Source: Brucella sp. BE17 (GTDB taxonomy: Bacteria; Pseudomonadota; Alphaproteobacteria; Rhizobiales; Rhizobiaceae). Taken from it: a stretch of DNA of 64,000 nucleotides. The stretch is from contig NZ_CP154467.1 in assembly GCF_039545455.1 (NCBI RefSeq), positions 2,040,501 to 2,104,500 of the forward strand, written 5' to 3'. Each line of letters opens with the position of its first letter. Positions within the stretch are counted from its first letter, which is position 1. A program made the position numbers and the translations under genes. Below, one piece after another: positions 10,412-19,252 of the stretch. Under the pieces are notes generated by a model. That model searched no databases. It had not been told where the DNA came from and saw only the letters and a program-made list of their open reading frames with translations.

Positions 10412-11635
10412 TCAGCCCTGATAGCGCTGGAACACCAGCGTCGCATTGGTGCCGCCAAACCCGAAGGAGTTGGAGAGCACAGTGTTGAGCTGAGCATTAT
10501 CGATGCGCTTGCGGACGATATTCATGTCCTCAAAGGCAGGATCCAGTTCCTCGATATGCGCGCTTTCGCAAATAAAATTGTTCTGCATCATCAAAAGCGA
10601 ATAGATCGCTTCCTGAACGCCTGTGGCCCCCAGCGAGTGGCCGGTCAGCGACTTGGTGGCAGCAATCGGCGGGCAGTTCTCGCCTGAACCGAAGACGCGG
10701 CGAATAGCTTCGATTTCCGGCGCATCGCCCGCAGGCGTGGAAGTGGCGTGCGGGTTGATATAATCGATCTTGTCCTTGACTGTTGCCAAAGCCATACGCA
10801 TGCACCGTTCGCCGCCTTCACCCGATGGGGCGACCATGTCGTAGCCGTCGGAAGTGGCGCCATAGCCGATGACTTCGCCGTAAATCTTTGCGCCACGGGC
10901 AAGCGCGGTCTCAAGCTCTTCGAGAACCAGAACGCCAGCGCCACCGGCAATCACAAAACCATCGCGGTTCTTGTCATAGGCGCGCGAAGCTTTCCCGGGC
11001 GTTTCATTATACTTGGTGGACATTGCGCCCATGGCGTCGAAAAGCACCGACAACGTCCAGTCGAGGTCTTCGCAGCCACCAGCAAAAACGCGGTCCTGCT
11101 TGCCGTACTGGATCATTTCATAGGCATTGCCGATGCAATGATTGGAGGTCGCGCAGGCCGACGAGATCGAATAATTCACGCCCTTGATCTTGAAGAAGGT
11201 CGCAAGCGTTGCCGAAGCCGTCGAGCTCATGGCCTTGGGAACCGCAAAGGGACCAACACGCTTGGGACCTTTTTCGCGCGTAATGTCGGCGGAATCGACG
11301 ATCGTGCGCGTCGAAGGACCGCCCGACCCCATGATGATGCCGGTTCGCTCGTTGGAGACGTCTTCTTCAGAAAGACCCGCATCGGCTATCGCCTGATCCA
11401 TGGCGATGTGGTTCCATGCGGTACCGCGGCCATGAAAACGCATCGCGCGCCGATCAACGAGTGATTCGACATCGATCTTGGGCGTGCCGAAAACTTGGCA
11501 GCGAAAGCCCAGTTCGGCATATTCTTCTGCACGGGTAATGCCGGATCTGGCTTCGCGTAGTGAGGTTGTGACCTCTTCGGTGTTGTTGCCAATCGAGGAT
11601 ACGATCCCCATACCCGTTACGACCACACGCCGCAT
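10412..11635 (-). CDS. fabB: 3-oxoacyl-ACP synthase I
   Basis: FabB condenses malonyl-ACP with acyl-ACP and, with FabA, feeds the unsaturated fatty acid branch. The 407-residue protein has the KAS I Cys-His-His site: Cys161 in [10 protein letters not shown], His296 in [11 protein letters not shown] and His333 in GHSLGATG, with Lys328. I chose ATG at 11635 because AAAGGAG precedes it and the conserved [10 protein letters not shown] begins there; the longer frame is not supported. It lies 214 bases downstream of fabA. Confidence 0.96.
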   Translation of the reverse strand: MRRVVVTGMGIVSSIGNNTEEVTTSLREARSGITRAEEYAELGFRCQVFGTPKIDVESLVDRRAMRFHGRGTAWNHIAMDQAIADAGLSEEDVSNERTGIIMGSGGPSTRTIVDSADITREKGPKRVGPFAVPKAMSSTASATLATFFKIKGVNYSISSACATSNHCIGNAYEMIQYGKQDRVFAGGCEDLDWTLSVLFDAMGAMSTKYNETPGKASRAYDKNRDGFVIAGGAGVLVLEELETALARGAKIYGEVIGYGATSDGYDMVAPSGEGGERCMRMALATVKDKIDYINPHATSTPAGDAPEIEAIRRVFGSGENCPPIAATKSLTGHSLGATGVQEAIYSLLMMQNNFICESAHIEELDPAFEDMNIVRKRIDNAQLNTVLSNSFGFGGTNATLVFQRYQG

Positions 11636-11783
11636 TGCGTTCTCCTTTGCACCCTTGCCGTGAATGGCAGTCGTAAGCGACCGAATGCCATGTTCGTCAT
11701 TACATAGGTGCGATCTTCGCATGTTTTGAGCACAACCGCATGAAAAGGGTTATTTTCGTGCGGGTTTACTCGTGAAATAAAAC

Positions 11784-11821
11784 ATCTCCAGCAAAAACGT
11801 TCGGGCAATTTTGCTGGAGAT
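11784..11821 (-). terminator. Strong hairpin between fabA and fabB
   Basis: A perfect 13-bp stem (11784-11796 with 11809-11821) with a 12-base loop starts 28 bases after the fabA stop. On the minus strand it is followed by GTTTTATTT. It looks like a terminator or attenuator that would separate fabA transcripts from fabB-fabI, or like a transcript-stabilising processing hairpin. Confidence 0.65.
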
Positions 11822-11849
11822 ACGCAGATAAAGCGAATTCGAGGCGGCT

Positions 11850-12368
11850 TTACTGCGCGCCGTCTTCCTTCGACAGGCCGACGCGCAGATCGGTTGCCTT
11901 ATAGATGGTTTCGCCATCGGCCTTGAGCCAGCCATCTGCTGTGCCGAGCACCAGACGACCGCGCATCACGCGCTTGAAGTCGATACCATATTGCAGAAGC
12001 TTGGTGTGCGGGCGCACCATACCCTTGAATTTCACTTCGCCGGTTGAAAGGGCCATCCCGCGGCCCGGTTCGCCCAGCCAGCCGAGGAAAAAGCCGGTCA
12101 ACTGCCACATGCCATCAAGGCCAAGACAGCCTGGCATGATTGGGTTGCCCTGAAAATGGCACGGGAAATACCAGTCGTCGGGGCGCACATCGTATTCTGC
12201 GCGGATAAAACCTTTGTCGAATTCGCCACCGGTTTCGGAAATCTCGGTGATGCGATGGACCATGAGCATGGGCGGCAGGGGAAGCTGGGCATTGCCGGGG
12301 CCGAACATTTCGCCGCGCGCGCAGCTCAACAGTTCTTCATACCCGTAGCTTGATTTCTGTTCTGCCAT
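11850..12368 (-). CDS. fabA: 3-hydroxydecanoyl-ACP dehydratase/isomerase
   Basis: FabA dehydrates 3-hydroxydecanoyl-ACP and isomerises trans-2 to cis-3-decenoyl-ACP, the branch point for unsaturated fatty acids. The 172-residue protein carries the hot-dog fold signature [20 protein letters not shown], with catalytic His71 and Asp85 (His70/Asp84 in E. coli). ATG 12368 is chosen because GGGAGGCG precedes it; the upstream ATG at 12389 would include this ribosome-binding site in the coding region. It is transcribed away from irr. Confidence 0.96.
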   Translation of the reverse strand: MAEQKSSYGYEELLSCARGEMFGPGNAQLPLPPMLMVHRITEISETGGEFDKGFIRAEYDVRPDDWYFPCHFQGNPIMPGCLGLDGMWQLTGFFLGWLGEPGRGMALSTGEVKFKGMVRPHTKLLQYGIDFKRVMRGRLVLGTADGWLKADGETIYKATDLRVGLSKEDGAQ

Positions 12369-12690
12369 TTCGCCTCCCTTGAGGTTCATTCTACTGCGCC
12401 GGTTACTGTAACCAGCTATTGCGACCGGCGGTCCGGTCCGATTACCATTGCAAACGGTTCTAGCGCAATCGACGATTCGAGCGCAAGCCAGACCAGCTTA
12501 TATGTTTCCGGTCATTTTGCAGACCTATCTCTAGCATAGAGAGTCCGGTGCATAAAACCGTTCAACGTATTTCCCCGCAAAATCGGGCCGTATCGAAGCC
12601 TATTGATACTTATTTCGCAACGGCATATATCAATGTAAGGTGGCAATGGGCAACAGCCCGTTCAAACTTTGACGATTTTGCTACAAGCTT
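12369..12690. promoter_or_regulatory. fabA-irr divergent intergenic region with two palindromes
   Basis: No gene is visible in these 322 bases. A palindrome of two 6-base arms around one base (12401-12413, GGTTAC-T-GTAACC) lies 33 bases before the fabA start. A second, 6-3-6, lies at 12528-12542 (TCTCTA-GCA-TAGAGA). Both could be operators. I saw no good match to the iron control element described for Irr (TTTAGAA-N3-TTCTAAA). Confidence 0.4.
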
Positions 12691-13149
12691 GTGACGGAAC
12701 CAACGGTGAATATGCGATCTTTACATACCCACTCGACGGTCACGATGGAAGAGCGGCTTCGCGATGCGGGCCTGCGTCCGACCCGTCAACGCGTGGCGCT
12801 TGCAAGCCTGATCTATGCTCAGGGCGACCGCCATCTGTCTGCAGAAGAGCTTCATGAAGAAGCAGTGATGGCAGATGTACCGGTCTCTCTGGCGACCGTT
12901 TACAATACGCTGCACCAGTTTACGGAAGCTGGAATGCTGCGCATTATTGCGGTTGAAGGCTCCAAAACCTATTTCGACACCAATATATCGGACCATCAGC
13001 ATTTCTTCCTTGAAGGGGAAAATGTCGTGTTTGATATTCCGCATGGCGAGCGCGGCCAGCCGACGGTATCGCATATGCCGGAAGTGCCCGAAGGCATGGA
13101 AATAGTTAATGTCGATATAATCGTGCGCCTGCGCCGCAAGTCCAAGTGA
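12691..13149 (+). CDS. irr: Iron response regulator Irr (Fur family)
   Basis: Irr is the rhizobial Fur-family regulator that senses haem and controls haem synthesis and iron uptake genes. The 152-residue protein has a winged-helix DNA-binding half (LRPTRQRVALASLI, PVSLATVYNTL) and the histidine-rich SDHQHFF motif (His102, His104) typical of Irr. There is no CxxC zinc site. The annotated start is GTG 12691; ATG 12712 and ATG 12745 are later options and the true start is uncertain. The neighbourhood with fabA-fabB-fabI is conserved in Rhizobiales. Confidence 0.9.
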   Translation: MTEPTVNMRSLHTHSTVTMEERLRDAGLRPTRQRVALASLIYAQGDRHLSAEELHEEAVMADVPVSLATVYNTLHQFTEAGMLRIIAVEGSKTYFDTNISDHQHFFLEGENVVFDIPHGERGQPTVSHMPEVPEGMEIVNVDIIVRLRRKSK

Positions 13150-13177
13150 GCGCGATTGCGGGATTGGATTTTTGAAG

Positions 13178-13202
13178 AGCGGCCTTTTGGGTCGCTTTTT
13201 TT
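13178..13202 (+). terminator. Terminator after irr
   Basis: A 7-bp stem with one G-U pair (13178-13184 with 13190-13196), a TTTTG loop and a T-run lie 29 bases after the irr stop. Confidence 0.75.
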
Positions 13203-13306
13203 GTTTGCCCGCTTTTTTTGTTTGCTTGCCAGAAACGCAAAAAGCCTGTTGAATAAAACGGTTCCGAAACAATATTTCCGGGTCAAAGCCTCATGTCAAA
13301 AATCTC

Positions 13307-13657
13307 ATGCCGGTTGACTTAAAACCCTCACAGGCGTTGGGCCTCCTTAAAAACCTGTCGCTTGAACAGGTGCGTGACGCGATGCCCGATCTCACCACGC
13401 GGCAGACGGCTATTCTTCTGACCATTTATCTTGAGCCGCCACCGCACACGGTGCGTGGGCTTGCAGCAAAGCTCGATGTGACCAAGCCGGTCATTACCCG
13501 TGCGCTCGATACCATGGGCGCGCTTGATCTGGTGTCGCGCCATCGTGATGACAGGGACCGGCGCAATGTTCTCGTCAAACGCACGGTTGCCGGTGCACTT
13601 CATGTGGAAAGACTGGGCGATCTGGTGATCGCCAAAGCGAGAGAGTTACCTTTATGA
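13307..13657 (+). CDS. MarR-type winged-helix regulator
   Basis: This 116-residue protein is a lone winged-helix domain. RQTAILLTIYLEPPPHTVRGLA leads into the recognition-helix region VTKPVITRALDTM, and the wing RHRDDRDRRNVLVK carries the DxRxxR signature of MarR proteins. It is shorter than a full MarR dimer protein. Its stop codon overlaps the start of the next gene by 4 bases (ATGA), so the two are translationally coupled. A role in regulating the coupled cell-wall hydrolase is only a guess from position. Confidence 0.7.
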   Translation: MPVDLKPSQALGLLKNLSLEQVRDAMPDLTTRQTAILLTIYLEPPPHTVRGLAAKLDVTKPVITRALDTMGALDLVSRHRDDRDRRNVLVKRTVAGALHVERLGDLVIAKARELPL

Positions 13658-14526
13658 GTGCCAAAACCGATATTCTCGACCGTCGTCTTCATGCCTATCG
13701 CGCTGATCTTGCCGACGAGCGTTTGAAGGGACGCTTCAATGCGGATCGGTTTGTTGCTGGCGCGCCGATGACGGTTACTTCTCCCGTGGTCGATCTGCGG
13801 GCGGAACCGCGTCCAGACAGTGGCCCGCAGACGCAAATATTGTTCGGCGACACGGTTTGCGTCTTTGAGGAAAGTGACGGCTGGTGCTGGGCGCAGGCGG
13901 ATCGCGACGATTATGTCGGCTATGTCTCGGCTTCATCGCTGGAAAACCCGCGCGGAGAGGCCACGCACAGGGTCATCGTGCCCAGAACATTCGTTTATCC
14001 CGGTCCTGATCTGCGATTTGCGCATACACACGCGCTGTCGCTCGGCTCCTCCGTGCGGGTTGTCGGGATGGCCGAGACCCGCGATACGCATTATGTGGTG
14101 CTCGAAAGCGGAGAAGCCCTGATTGCAAGCCATGTGGCGCCCGTTGGCGTCTCTGTGCAAGACTATGTCGCAGTAGCAGAAACATTGCTCCATACGCCTT
14201 ATCTATGGGGCGGCACGTCGGGTTTTGGCATTGATTGCTCGGGGCTGGTGCAGCTTTGCCTGTGGGCGGCGGGCAAAAAGGTGCTGCGCGATTCGGATAT
14301 GCAGCAGAGCGCTTTGGGTGCAATTGTGGAACCGGACGGCGAATATTCCAACCTCAAGCGCGGCGATCTCGTTTTCTGGAAGGGGCATGTGGCGATCTGT
14401 ACCGATCCCGATACGCTCATTCATGCAAGCGGTCATACGATGATGGTGACGCTCGAGCCTTTGAAGGAGGCCATCAAGCGCATTGCTTACCTTTATGGCA
14501 TGCCTACGCTGATCCGCAGGCCTTAG
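13654..14526 (+). CDS. NlpC/P60 peptidase with N-terminal SH3 domains
   Basis: NlpC/P60 enzymes cut peptide cross-bridges in murein. This 290-residue protein has two SH3-like segments (about 40-95 and 105-150) and a C-terminal NlpC/P60 domain with the complete Cys-His-His site: Cys195 in DCSGLVQ, His245 in GHVAI and His257 in HASG. No signal peptide is evident, so it may act in the cytosol on recycled peptides, like related dipeptidyl-peptidase VI enzymes, or be exported by another route. It is translationally coupled to the upstream winged-helix gene. Confidence 0.85.
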   Translation: MSAKTDILDRRLHAYRADLADERLKGRFNADRFVAGAPMTVTSPVVDLRAEPRPDSGPQTQILFGDTVCVFEESDGWCWAQADRDDYVGYVSASSLENPRGEATHRVIVPRTFVYPGPDLRFAHTHALSLGSSVRVVGMAETRDTHYVVLESGEALIASHVAPVGVSVQDYVAVAETLLHTPYLWGGTSGFGIDCSGLVQLCLWAAGKKVLRDSDMQQSALGAIVEPDGEYSNLKRGDLVFWKGHVAICTDPDTLIHASGHTMMVTLEPLKEAIKRIAYLYGMPTLIRRP

Positions 14527-14547
14527 CTCAATATCCAAGACAACACG

Positions 14548-15552
14548 TCAGACCCGGTTCGGCAGCACGCGGTCGGGTGGCCGATGACCATCGACAAAGG
14601 CCTTGATGTTGATGATGACTTTGTCACCCATATCGGTACGGCCTTCCATCGTGGCAGATCCCATATGGGGCAGCAGAACGATCTTGCCCTTTTCCGCCAA
14701 TGCCAAGAGGCGAGGATTAACCGCTGGTTCGTGCTCGAACACATCAAGCCCGGCTCCGGCCAGCTTGCCCTGTTCGATCAGTTCAATGAGCGCATTTTCA
14801 TCGATGATCTGTCCGCGCGCTGTGTTGACCAGATAGGCGGTCGGCTGCATCAGTGCGATGCGGCGGGCTGAAAGCAGGTGAAATGTTGCGGGTGTCGAGG
14901 GGCAATTGACAGAGATAATGTCCATGCGGGCCAGCATCTGGTCGAGACTGTCCCAATAGGTCGCTTCCAGTTCTTCTTCTATTTGTGGGCTGGCGCGTTT
15001 GCGATTGTGGTAATGAATCGACAGGCCAAATGCCTTGGCGCGCCGCGCAACGGCGGTTCCAATGCGGCCCATGCCGACAATCCCCAAACGCTTGCCCCAG
15101 ATGCGCCGACCGAGCATCCATGTGGGCGACCAGCCAGGCCATGTGCCATCGCGCTCGCTTAAAAGTGTTGCCCCTTCCACCAGCCGACGTGGCACCGACA
15201 AAAGCAGCGCCAGCGTCATATCGGCGGTGTCCTCGGTCAGGACATTGGGCGTGTTGGTGACGGTTATGCCGCGTTTTGCTGCGGCTGCGACATCGATATT
15301 ATCGACGCCATTGCCGAAATTGGCGATGAGCTTCAGATTGGGACCAGCCTGCTCTATGGCTGCTGCGTCGATCACATCGGTAATGCACGGCACCAGGACA
15401 TCAGCGTCTTTCATGGCGGCGATGATTTCCGGCTGGCTCATGCGGTGGTCGTCTATATTCAGACGTGCATCGAACAATTCCCGCATTCGGGTTTCCACCG
15501 GGTCCGGCAATTTTCTCGTAAGCACGACCAGCGGTTTCTTCTTGTTCGACAT
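14548..15552 (-). CDS. D-2-hydroxyacid dehydrogenase (glyoxylate reductase-like)
   Basis: This 334-residue NAD(P)-dependent dehydrogenase reduces a 2-oxoacid such as glyoxylate or hydroxypyruvate; the substrate cannot be read from sequence. It has the cofactor motif GIVGMGRIGTAVARR, the NTARG segment with the substrate-binding Arg, the DVFEHEP region with the active-site Glu, and LLPHMGSAT with the catalytic His. ATG 15552 is chosen over GTG 15558. It is convergent with the NlpC/P60 gene, leaving 21 bases between. Confidence 0.85.
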   Translation of the reverse strand: MSNKKKPLVVLTRKLPDPVETRMRELFDARLNIDDHRMSQPEIIAAMKDADVLVPCITDVIDAAAIEQAGPNLKLIANFGNGVDNIDVAAAAKRGITVTNTPNVLTEDTADMTLALLLSVPRRLVEGATLLSERDGTWPGWSPTWMLGRRIWGKRLGIVGMGRIGTAVARRAKAFGLSIHYHNRKRASPQIEEELEATYWDSLDQMLARMDIISVNCPSTPATFHLLSARRIALMQPTAYLVNTARGQIIDENALIELIEQGKLAGAGLDVFEHEPAVNPRLLALAEKGKIVLLPHMGSATMEGRTDMGDKVIINIKAFVDGHRPPDRVLPNRV

Positions 15553-15827
15553 CTCCACCCCGTTTTTTTATGCCTGCCGATATTTAGTCTGAAATGGGTA
15601 AAGTTTTCCACCCAAGCATCCCGTTGAGACCTCCTTAACCAAGAAGGTGCAATATGGGATTTTGCTTTAGCTGATCATCTCTATCAAGGCGGCGTGGCAA
15701 AGACAAAGAAAAACAGAACAGACAAACAAGACGGTAACGCACCTCACAGTCGATGCTGTTGCATGTGCCCTCGAAGGCATGGCCGTCTTGATTATGACAG
15801 GACGGCGAGAGGTCGCACTTGTATAAA

Positions 15828-16418
15828 ATGAATTTTCAGCTTTTTGGGTTGCGGCACTTTGCAGCCGCTTTTGCAGGCGCGCTCGCTTTGGCTCTTGTTG
15901 TCATGCCGCTTGGCATGCATGCTAAGGCGCAGGAAACAGAAGGCGCAAGCAAACCCAATGTGGGATTGGGTGCCAGCGGTCTTCCTGTGCCGCGTTTTGT
16001 GAGCCTGAAACCAGCGCGCGTCAACTTGCGCATCGGTCCGGGACGCGATTATCCGGTGTCGTGGCTGTTCATGAAAGCGGGCCTGCCGGTCGAGATCATT
16101 CAGGAATACGACAATTGGCGGCGCATCCGTGATGCGGACGGCACCGAAGGCTGGGTCTATCAGTCGCTTTTGTCTGGCAAGCGCACGGCAATCACCGCGC
16201 CGTGGCGCAAGAAGGACAAGGATGGCTTGGTAGCCATGATCACCATGCGCCGCAATTCCAATGAGGACGCGAGGGTTGCGGCTACGATCGAACCGGGCGT
16301 TGTTGGAACCGTGCGCGAATGCACCGGCCAATGGTGTCGCATGGATGTGAGTGGCGTGCGCGGGTGGATCAAGCAATCCGATCTCTGGGGTGTCTATCCT
16401 GATGAGGTGTTTGACTGA
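15828..16418 (+). CDS. Secreted SH3-domain protein
   Basis: This 196-residue protein begins with a basic then hydrophobic signal sequence (about residues 1-34, ending near AKAQ). Two bacterial SH3-like repeats follow: VNLRIGPGRDYPVSWLF (from about 63) and MRRNSNEDARVAATIEPG (from about 140), each ending in a Gly-Trp strand (EGWVYQ, RGWIKQ). Such DUF1058/SH3_4 proteins are periplasmic and probably bind murein or cell-wall peptides. The start at ATG 15828 has a weak ribosome-binding site; TTG 15819 is possible. A 6-bp hairpin lies just upstream (15782-15806). Confidence 0.8.
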   Translation: MNFQLFGLRHFAAAFAGALALALVVMPLGMHAKAQETEGASKPNVGLGASGLPVPRFVSLKPARVNLRIGPGRDYPVSWLFMKAGLPVEIIQEYDNWRRIRDADGTEGWVYQSLLSGKRTAITAPWRKKDKDGLVAMITMRRNSNEDARVAATIEPGVVGTVRECTGQWCRMDVSGVRGWIKQSDLWGVYPDEVFD

Positions 16419-16430
16419 TAACTCAATCAG

Positions 16431-16532
16431 AGCGCGTTTCGATCTGAATGAATTAGATCGGCACTCTATCTTTTTGATTTGACGCCCATCTTAACTGAAA
16501 ACCGTTTCACACTTTTGGGGATGCGCTCTAAA
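16431..16532. repeat. Dispersed intergenic mosaic repeat, copy 2
   Basis: The element runs from GCGCGTTTCGATCTGAAT through an internal inverted pair (GATCTGAAT/ATTAGATC) to a GATGCGCTCTA end. It shares its module order with copy 4 at 62428-62522, differing at scattered positions. Its last bases provide the TAG stop of the aminopeptidase gene read on the minus strand. Confidence 0.7.
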
Positions 16533-17901
16533 ATCGCTCCTTGAGCAATTGATAAAGCGCGCGAATGCCCTGCGCCTCGCCGCCAACCGGCGAGGCGGGT
16601 TTTTCCATCGGTACCCATCCGAAAATGTCGAAATGCACATGGGTTTGCGCTTTCTCGACGAAGCGGTCGAGGAACAGTGCTGCCGTCACCGATCCGGCAA
16701 AGCCGTCGCTGGTGACGTTGTTGATATCTGCTACGCGTGAGGAAAGCTTTTGCGCATAGGGCTGCCACAACGGCATGCGCCACAGCGGATCGGCGGTTTG
16801 TGAGGCCTTGACGGCGAGCGTTTGCGCAAACGCATCATCATGTGTGTAGAATGGCGGCAGGTCGGGGCCGAGCGCCACACGTGCGGCACCCGTCAATGTT
16901 GCCATGTCGATCAGGATTTCCGGCGCTTCCTCATCGGCGAGCGTCAGCGCATCGGCCAGCACAAGCCGTCCTTCCGCATCGGTATTGCCAATCTCGACAC
17001 TTAATCCCTTGCGGCTTTGCAGAACGTCACTGGGGCGGAAGGCATTGCCGGCAATGGCATTTTCAACTGCAGGGATCAGCACGCGTAGCCGAAGGGGCAA
17101 TTGTGCATCCATGATCATTGCGGCGAGGCCCAGAACATTGGCGGCCCCGCCCATGTCTTTTTTCATCAAGAGCATGCCGCTGGCGGCTTTGATGTCGAGC
17201 CCGCCGGTATCGAAACAAACGCCCTTGCCCACAAGCGTGACTTTGGGATTGCTTGCCTCACCCCAGATGATGTCGATCAGGCGCGGTGCGATAGCGCCTG
17301 CACGTCCGACGGCATGGATCATGGGCAAATTTTTCTCGAGCAGAGCATCGCCTTCTGTAACGGTCATCTGCGCGCCATGTTTGGCCGCCAGATCGCATGC
17401 CGCTGTTTCCAGCGCATCCGGTCCCATGTCATTGGGCGGCGTATTGATGAGATCACGCGTGAGCATGACGGCATCGGCAATGCGACGCACTTCCGCTTCA
17501 TCGACGTCATCAGGCAATGCGAGACGGCACGTTTTCGTGGAGGGCTTGCGATAGCGATCAAAGCGATACCCGCCCAACAAAAAGGCAAGCGTTGCAAGGC
17601 CTGCCTCGCCATTTGGATTTGCGATGTGCCAGTCGCCTTCTGGCAGGCTGCGGCCGAGCTTACCGGCGATCAGCTGCGATTGGTCATGGGTTTTGGTGTC
17701 ACCCGTACCAAACAGCGCGCCCGAAATCGTTCCATCCTTACCCGGCAACACCAAGAGCTTGCCTGCTTCGCCGTCAAAATCATGCGCTTTTGCCCAGGTA
17801 AGTATAGGGCTGGTAAGCCCCGTTTTTTCCAAACCGTCCTTTTCGATGAACCAGATCGGGCGGCTATGTTTGGATTTTTGCGTGAGAATTTCGACGGACA
17901 T
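16528..17901 (-). CDS. Leucyl aminopeptidase (M17 family)
   Basis: M17 aminopeptidases remove N-terminal residues using two metal ions in a hexamer. The 457-residue protein has the signature NTDAEGRLVLADAL and metal/substrate residues in VGKGVCFDTGG and MKKDMGGAANVLG. The C-terminal KPASPVGGEAQGIR segment is also conserved. It resembles the PepB-like subgroup more than classical PepA in lacking a long N-terminal domain, so I give no symbol. The stop codon lies in repeat copy 2. Confidence 0.9.
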   Translation of the reverse strand: MSVEILTQKSKHSRPIWFIEKDGLEKTGLTSPILTWAKAHDFDGEAGKLLVLPGKDGTISGALFGTGDTKTHDQSQLIAGKLGRSLPEGDWHIANPNGEAGLATLAFLLGGYRFDRYRKPSTKTCRLALPDDVDEAEVRRIADAVMLTRDLINTPPNDMGPDALETAACDLAAKHGAQMTVTEGDALLEKNLPMIHAVGRAGAIAPRLIDIIWGEASNPKVTLVGKGVCFDTGGLDIKAASGMLLMKKDMGGAANVLGLAAMIMDAQLPLRLRVLIPAVENAIAGNAFRPSDVLQSRKGLSVEIGNTDAEGRLVLADALTLADEEAPEILIDMATLTGAARVALGPDLPPFYTHDDAFAQTLAVKASQTADPLWRMPLWQPYAQKLSSRVADINNVTSDGFAGSVTAALFLDRFVEKAQTHVHFDIFGWVPMEKPASPVGGEAQGIRALYQLLKERF

Positions 17902-17942
17902 GGCGGTCTTTACTCAAAACTGATTTTAAGAAGGAGAGATGA

Positions 17943-18074
17943 TTAAAGCATGTTTCCGGCCACAAGGGCAGCGGCGCTGATGATCGCGATGGAAACCAAT
18001 ATGGTGATCAGCACATATTCGATTGCGACCGCCCCAGCGCGATTTTTAAGGAAACGCGACATCAATGTCGGCAT
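17943..18074 (-). CDS. Flp-type (type IVb) pilin
   Basis: This 43-residue prepilin has a short basic leader (MPTLMSRFLKNRAG), the processing site region GAVAIEY with Glu at +5 and a long hydrophobic helix. These are the hallmarks of Flp/Fap pilins assembled by Tad machinery. ATG 18074 is chosen for the AAGGAG site 8 bases upstream. No prepilin peptidase, CpaB-F or TadG gene is within the window, so it is an orphan pilin or depends on a tad locus elsewhere. Confidence 0.8.
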   Translation of the reverse strand: MPTLMSRFLKNRAGAVAIEYVLITILVSIAIISAAALVAGNML

Positions 18075-18290
18075 GCTATGCTCCTTCGTCTTTTCCGAAG
18101 ACCAAGCTTTAAAGACGATCAAGATCTCTATTCGGATGGTCGGGATCATAACGGGGAGGAATTGTGGCCCTCTTAACAATCACGGTTAAGGAAAGGTTTC
18201 TGGCGGTGGTTTCTGCGTCTTACCCTTGGCTTTGCGGTATAAAGCCAGCATATAGAGCGAAGCCCCCATGCTCTCTCAGGATCGCTTAAA

Positions 18291-19172
18291 ATGCCGGAAT
18301 TGCCAGAAGTCGAAACCGTTCGTCGCGGACTGCAGCCCTTTATGGAAGGCGCGACTGTCAAGCGGGTCGAGCAGAACCGGCCAGATCTGCGCTTTCCGTT
18401 TCCGCAAAACTTTGCCAAACGGCTTTCCGGGCGGCGCATTGAGGCGCTCGGTCGCCGCGCCAAATATCTGATTCTGCATCTCGATGACGGTCTTTCCGTC
18501 ATTGCGCATCTGGGCATGTCCGGCTCATTTCGGATTGAAGCGGATCTGGCAGACGAAACGCCCGGCGCCTTTCATCATGCGCGTTCAAAGAGCACCACGC
18601 ACGACCATGTGGTGTTTCATCTCGTGCGGCCCCAAGGTGAGGCGGTCCGTATCATCTATAACGACCCGCGCCGCTTCGGCTTCGTGCTGTTTGCCGAACA
18701 GGGAACGCTGGATGAGCATCCGCTTTTGAAAAACCTCGGTGTCGAGCCAACAGGCAATGTTTTGTCGGGGCCGATTCTGGCCGACCTGTTCCGGGGTCGC
18801 CGCACGCCGCTGAAAGCCGCCCTTCTTGATCAGCGGCTGATTGCCGGGCTTGGCAATATCTATGTCTGTGAGGCGCTTTGGCGTTCCGGTCTTTCACCAA
18901 TGCGTGCGGCGGGTTCGATTGCCGAGGATGCGGTGATGCTGGAACGCTTGGCCAGTGACATTCGCGCCACCATCGCCGAGGCGATTGCCGCAGGCGGGTC
19001 GAGCCTGAAAGACTATATTCAGGCGGACGGCGCACTGGGGTATTTCCAGCACTCTTTTTGCGTTTATGGTCGCGAAGGTGATCCGTGCCGTAATCCTTCT
19101 TGCGGTGCCATGATTGAACGAGCCGTGCAGGCAGGGCGCTCCACGTTTTTCTGTGCTTCGTGTCAAAAGTGA
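18291..19172 (+). CDS. mutM: Formamidopyrimidine-DNA glycosylase
   Basis: MutM (Fpg) removes 8-oxoguanine and formamidopyrimidines and cuts the abasic strand. The 293-residue protein begins PELPEVETV after the Met, giving the catalytic Pro2 and Glu3; Lys58 is in place. NDPRRFG and the helix-two-turn-helix [14 protein letters not shown] are present, and a C-terminal zinc finger shows Cys pairs CRNPSC and CASC. All catalytic residues are intact. Confidence 0.97.
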   Translation: MPELPEVETVRRGLQPFMEGATVKRVEQNRPDLRFPFPQNFAKRLSGRRIEALGRRAKYLILHLDDGLSVIAHLGMSGSFRIEADLADETPGAFHHARSKSTTHDHVVFHLVRPQGEAVRIIYNDPRRFGFVLFAEQGTLDEHPLLKNLGVEPTGNVLSGPILADLFRGRRTPLKAALLDQRLIAGLGNIYVCEALWRSGLSPMRAAGSIAEDAVMLERLASDIRATIAEAIAAGGSSLKDYIQADGALGYFQHSFCVYGREGDPCRNPSCGAMIERAVQAGRSTFFCASCQK

Positions 19173-19252
19173 ACCCTTGTCAAATGGCGCTGGACGGTCC
19201 ACCTTGCCGTTGCGATTGACTGAATGCTTTGGTGCAGGAGGAGCGGGTTTTC

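Noticed and set aside
12369..12690. An Irr iron control element (TTTAGAA-N3-TTCTAAA) near irr or fabA
   Set aside because: No sequence close enough to the consensus was found in the gap.
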